Origin: Methanosarcinales archaeon
Lineage (GTDB): Archaea; Halobacteriota; Syntropharchaeia; Alkanophagales; Methanospirareceae
Assembly: GCA_025464645.1 (NCBI GenBank)
Contig: JAODGF010000078.1
Coordinates: 1-7,025 of the forward strand
Length of the DNA stretch: 7,025 bases
Reading direction: 5' to 3'
Shown: one piece after another, positions 5,108 through 7,025 of the stretch
Numbering within the stretch: position 1 is the stretch's first letter
Layout of the letters: every line of letters begins with the position of its first letter
Notes under the pieces: model-generated
What the model saw: the letters and a program-made list of their open reading frames with translations, nothing else
The model's database searches: none
Told to the model about the DNA's origin: nothing
Made by a program: the position numbers and the translations under genes

Positions 5108-6202
5108 ATGGTAATGAAAAGTGATGATAAAGGCAGTATAAAAATGGAGCATGGTGCAGGCGGGGAAGGGATGCGAGAGTTGCTTAAACTCGTGCTGAGA
5201 TATTTCAATTTTAATTTCAATGGTGAAAAAGGGAACAATAGGGTAAAGGTGGAAGTGCCTTTGGAAGCATTGGACGATTCTGCGGTCGTTGACAACATCG
5301 TTTTCACTACCGACTCGCATACGGTGAAACCACTGTTTTTCCCTGGTGGGGATATCGGGACCCTAGCAATCGCAGGCACGGTTAACGACATCGCGGTTAT
5401 GGGTGCAGAACCTCTGTGCTTATCTGCTGCATTCGTAATAGAAGAGGGTTTTGCGTTCAGTGATTTTGAAAGGATTTTAGACAGTATGAAGCGGACTTGT
5501 GAGGAAGCTGAGGTTCCGGTCGTTACCGGCGACACAAAAGTTGTTGAGCGGGGCGCAGTGGAGAAAATAGTGTTGAATACATCTGCGATGGGGAGGCGAA
5601 CGGAGGCTTTGGAAAAGAATCTGGAGGAAGTGAGAAAATACCGTGAATCGGTTGGAAATTGGTTATTAGATTCTAATCTCAGAGATGGAGATAAAATAAT
5701 CGTTTCTGGTTACATCGGCGACCACGGTGTAGCTTTGCTCTCGTTCAGAGAAGGATTCGGGTTTGATACCGAGTTGAAATCAGACATAACTCCTTTAAAC
5801 GGGCTTATTTATGAGGTATTAGAAGTTGGTGGTGTGGTAGCTATGAAAGACCCAACGAGAGGTGGACTGGCAAACTCACTCAACGAGTTCAGTGAGAAAT
5901 CGAAAATCGGGATTCAGATAGAAGAGGAAAGGATACCGATAAGAGAATCTGTTAGAAACGCTTGCGAGATGCTTGGGATAGACCCATTGGAAGTAGGAAA
6001 TGAAGGGAAGGTGGTAATGGGTGTGGTGAAAGAGAGAGCGGAGGATGTGTTTAATGCATTGAAGGGAACAGAAAAGGGAAAAGATGCGGAGATAATAGGT
6101 TCCGTGACGAAAAAAGTAAGAGGAGTGGTGATGAAGACACGAGTTGGTGGCAGGAGAATTGTGGAGCCGCCAATAGGCGACCCGGTGCCGAGAATATGTT
6201 AA
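5108..6202 (+). CDS. hypE: HypE: [NiFe]-hydrogenase maturation protein, cyanide ligand synthesis
   Basis: A 364-residue PurM/AIR-synthase-like protein. HypE accepts a carbamoyl group from HypF on its C-terminal cysteine and dehydrates it with ATP to a thiocyanate, which is passed to HypC-HypD to make the CN ligands of the NiFe site. Visible signatures: HGAGG at 15-19; DDSAVVD at 56-62 and FTTDSH at 66-71 (ATP/metal binding); GTVNDIAVMGAEP at 90-102; TGDTKV at 140-145; SGYIGDHG at 200-207; DPTRGG at 248-253; GNEGK at 297-301; and PRIC at the very end, with C364 the carbamoylated residue. The linker before GDKIIVSG (about 164-193) seems roughly ten residues longer than in typical HypE. Start: an in-frame ATG at 5069 would add 13 residues but lies inside the dyad and before the predicted transcript start. 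ATG 5108, 11 bases after GGAG, fits better; 5114 is the alternative. No other hyp gene or hydrogenase gene is adjacent, so this is an isolated hypE. Confidence 0.93.
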   Translation: MVMKSDDKGSIKMEHGAGGEGMRELLKLVLRYFNFNFNGEKGNNRVKVEVPLEALDDSAVVDNIVFTTDSHTVKPLFFPGGDIGTLAIAGTVNDIAVMGAEPLCLSAAFVIEEGFAFSDFERILDSMKRTCEEAEVPVVTGDTKVVERGAVEKIVLNTSAMGRRTEALEKNLEEVRKYRESVGNWLLDSNLRDGDKIIVSGYIGDHGVALLSFREGFGFDTELKSDITPLNGLIYEVLEVGGVVAMKDPTRGGLANSLNEFSEKSKIGIQIEEERIPIRESVRNACEMLGIDPLEVGNEGKVVMGVVKERAEDVFNALKGTEKGKDAEIIGSVTKKVRGVVMKTRVGGRRIVEPPIGDPVPRIC

Positions 6203-6211
6203 CTGCGTAAT

Positions 6212-6246
6212 TGCAAAGTGCAAAATGCAAATTGAAAAATGTAAAA
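6212..6246 (+). repeat. Five imperfect 7-bp tandem units (TGCAAAN)
   Basis: The units are TGCAAAG, TGCAAAA, TGCAAAT, TGAAAAA and TGTAAAA, directly between the hypE stop and the start of the decayed antitoxin gene. This may be simple-sequence expansion, or a regulator site belonging to the former toxin-antitoxin promoter. Confidence 0.6.
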
Positions 6247-6266
6247 TGGGGAGGGATATTACATAA

Positions 6267-6448
6267 ATGACAATAAAAGAAAAAGTTATCAAGATGATTG
6301 AATAGCTCCCAGAGGACATAACCGTTTCTGATACCATGGCTGAGTTGTATTTCTGGCAAAGTGTGTGTTGATGAGGGGTTAAAAGAACTTGATGAAGGAA
6401 AAGGCATCAGCCATGAAGAAGCCAAAAAAAGGTTGACCCGATGGCTAA
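6267..6448 (+). pseudogene. Decayed antitoxin gene of a type II (RelBE/ParDE-like) module
   Basis: A start ATG at 6267, preceded by GGAGGG (6250-6255), opens MTIKEKVIKMIE and then meets TAG at 6303-6305, where the family pattern MIExLPED suggests a Gln codon (CAG to TAG). The same frame continues as LPEDITVSDTMAELYF to 6353. It is broken after CAA 6357-6359 by a GT repeat, (GT)4 at 6361-6368, which shifts the frame by +1. The new frame, from 6367, reads VDEGLKELDEGKGISHEE and then AKKRLTRWL to 6447. Joined, these give about 60 residues with the pattern of short archaeal and cyanobacterial antitoxins paired with RelE/ParE toxins (LPED...DIMxELYFRQKVDEGLxxLDEGKGIxHEE...RWL). Two independent lesions make it a pseudogene. 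A toxin remnant overlaps its end, in the usual antitoxin-toxin order. Readthrough at TAG as pyrrolysine would not repair the frameshift. Confidence 0.75.
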
Positions 6449-6493
6449 TGGTCGCCGAAAGCGATCAAAGAACTTGGCGAAATCTGCGATTTT
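6441..6493 (+). pseudogene. Truncated RelE/ParE-family toxin remnant
   Basis: ATG GCT at 6441-6446 followed, one frame off, by TGG at 6449 reads WSPKAIKELGEICDF to 6493. This is the hallmark N-terminus of RelE/ParE toxins (xxWSPxAxxDLxEIxDFI). About 7 bases appear to be lost between GCT and TGG: an ancestral ATGGCTAAAGTAATATGG would give MAKVIW for the toxin and RWLK-stop for the antitoxin (inference). After F the sequence changes abruptly into the 3' end of the convergent ATPase gene, so the remaining roughly 70-80 toxin residues are deleted. The fragment cannot make a toxin. Its complement now encodes the last eight residues of the ATPase. Confidence 0.7.
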
Positions 6494-7025
6494 CCACAAT
6501 TTCCTTCATTTTCGCTGTGAAATCGCTTTCCAATAACTTGTTTACATCTCCTATTGAATCCTCTATTTTATCATCGAACTTTATTTCACCTAAAATAGGC
6601 ACATTGAATCCCTTTAGCTCCTCTTTCACCACCCTCGAATCCCCCATTTTCATATTCTCGATAACACCGATAATTGGCACGTTCAATTCGGTAAGCATTT
6701 TTATTACCTTCTTCACCGTTTCCAATGCTACTTTTGACGAGGTTGTCATCACCAAAAATTCCGCTCTTTTCAGCCATCTTATTACATCCATCGTTGCATC
6801 TCCGATGCCAGGTGGCGTATCAACAATCAAAAAATCCAAAGAACCCCATCTCGTAACGGCAAGCAATTCCAGCATCGCATTCGAAATATCAATGCCTCTA
6901 AGCGGAGTGGGATTATCACCAGTGAAATAAACAATGCTCATAAATTCTATACCGTAAATCTCAGGCGGAACGAGTCCCTTCTCTTCCTTTGGATACAGCC
7001 CCTCTATTCCCAATATCACGTGCGT
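6465..7025 (-). CDS. Mrp/NBP35 (ApbC)-family P-loop ATPase, N-terminus beyond window
   Basis: The minus-strand frame is open to the window edge (last complete codons read THVILGIEG), so the gene is 5'-truncated here; its Walker A motif must lie outside. The visible 186 residues match the C-terminal two thirds of Mrp/MinD-like ATPases: LGIEG, then GIEFMSIVYF, the Walker B/switch II segment LDFLIVDTPPGIGD, the conserved VMTTSSKVALETVKK helix start, and VPIIGVIENM. Mrp proteins bind and transfer Fe-S clusters to target enzymes in the cytoplasm. However, the CPxC cluster-binding motif usually found shortly after VxENM is absent: no Cys at all is present in the visible part, so a carrier role is uncertain. 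The GTG at 7019 is probably internal. The last eight residues (NRRFRQVL) are read from DNA that is a toxin-gene remnant on the other strand, so the C-terminus is a recent replacement. A T7 tract on the minus strand (6430-6424) could terminate transcription. Confidence 0.85.
   Translation of the reverse strand, partial: THVILGIEGLYPKEEKGLVPPEIYGIEFMSIVYFTGDNPTPLRGIDISNAMLELLAVTRWGSLDFLIVDTPPGIGDATMDVIRWLKRAEFLVMTTSSKVALETVKKVIKMLTELNVPIIGVIENMKMGDSRVVKEELKGFNVPILGEIKFDDKIEDSIGDVNKLLESDFTAKMKEIVENRRFRQVL

Noticed and set aside
4996..5535. 179-residue minus-strand ORF opposite hypE
   Set aside because: Shadow of hypE: the plus-strand protein has the full HypE motif set, and this frame shows none.
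6303..6305. In-frame TAG in the antitoxin remnant read as pyrrolysine
   Set aside because: Some archaea decode UAG as pyrrolysine, but a second, independent frameshift 55 bases downstream would still break the protein, and the position fits a simple CAG to TAG change.
6361..6930. 189-residue plus-strand ORF beginning MCVDEGLKELDEG
   Set aside because: Only its first 29 or so residues are meaningful (antitoxin remnant in the shifted frame). From about 6465 on it is the antisense shadow of the Mrp-like ATPase gene.
1..7025. CRISPR arrays, tRNA or rRNA genes, insertion sequences
   Set aside because: No spaced direct repeats, cloverleaf-like segments, rRNA-like stretches or transposase motifs were seen in reading either strand.

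Overview
The window looks archaeal. Start codons are preceded by GGAGG-type ribosome binding sites. The clearest promoter is an AT-rich TATA element (TTTTATATA at 3187-3195) about 25-30 bases before the expected transcript start, with no bacterial -35/-10 pair, and the 3' ends carry T-rich tracts. The gene content (a stand-alone metV-metF pair, hypE, an Mrp-type ATPase, a flavodoxin paired with a DUF2023 protein) fits an uncultured anaerobic euryarchaeote. Methanophagales (ANME-1) or a relative is my best guess, because MetF is known there as the replacement for Mer. This is inference from content only; no rRNA or other taxonomic marker is present.

Layout. 1-74 may hold the tail of a plus-strand gene. 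77-1462 is a minus-strand unit: a 36-residue cysteine-rich, metallothionein-like mini-protein (1352-1462) followed 15 bases later by a 12-helix MFS transporter (77-1336). A 151-bp divergent intergenic region separates it from a plus-strand flavodoxin (1614-2060) and a DUF2023 protein (2125-2490). A minus-strand class I SAM-dependent methyltransferase (2606-3142) is divergent from the metV-metF operon (3239-4015, 4043-4963), which ends at a hairpin plus T-rich terminator. hypE (about 5108-6202) follows with its own TATA box and an 18-bp dyad between TATA box and start. The right end (6267-6493) is a decayed type II toxin-antitoxin module fused to the 3' end of a convergent, partial Mrp/NBP35-family ATPase gene (6465-7025, running off the window).

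How they may work together. MetV/MetF form the core of a methylene-tetrahydropterin or -folate reductase step. The flavodoxin could serve as a low-potential carrier in the same anaerobic metabolism, but nothing in the sequence links them beyond proximity. HypE makes the cyanide ligand of [NiFe]-hydrogenase active sites, so the genome should carry a hydrogenase and other hyp genes elsewhere. The Cys-rich peptide next to an exporter-like MFS protein suggests metal or thiol-reactive compound handling.

The least expected items, none of them long enough to stand out as ordinary ORFs, are the 36-residue Cys-rich gene, the toxin-antitoxin remnant whose toxin fragment now supplies, in antisense, the last residues of the Mrp-like protein, and the operator-like dyad ahead of hypE.
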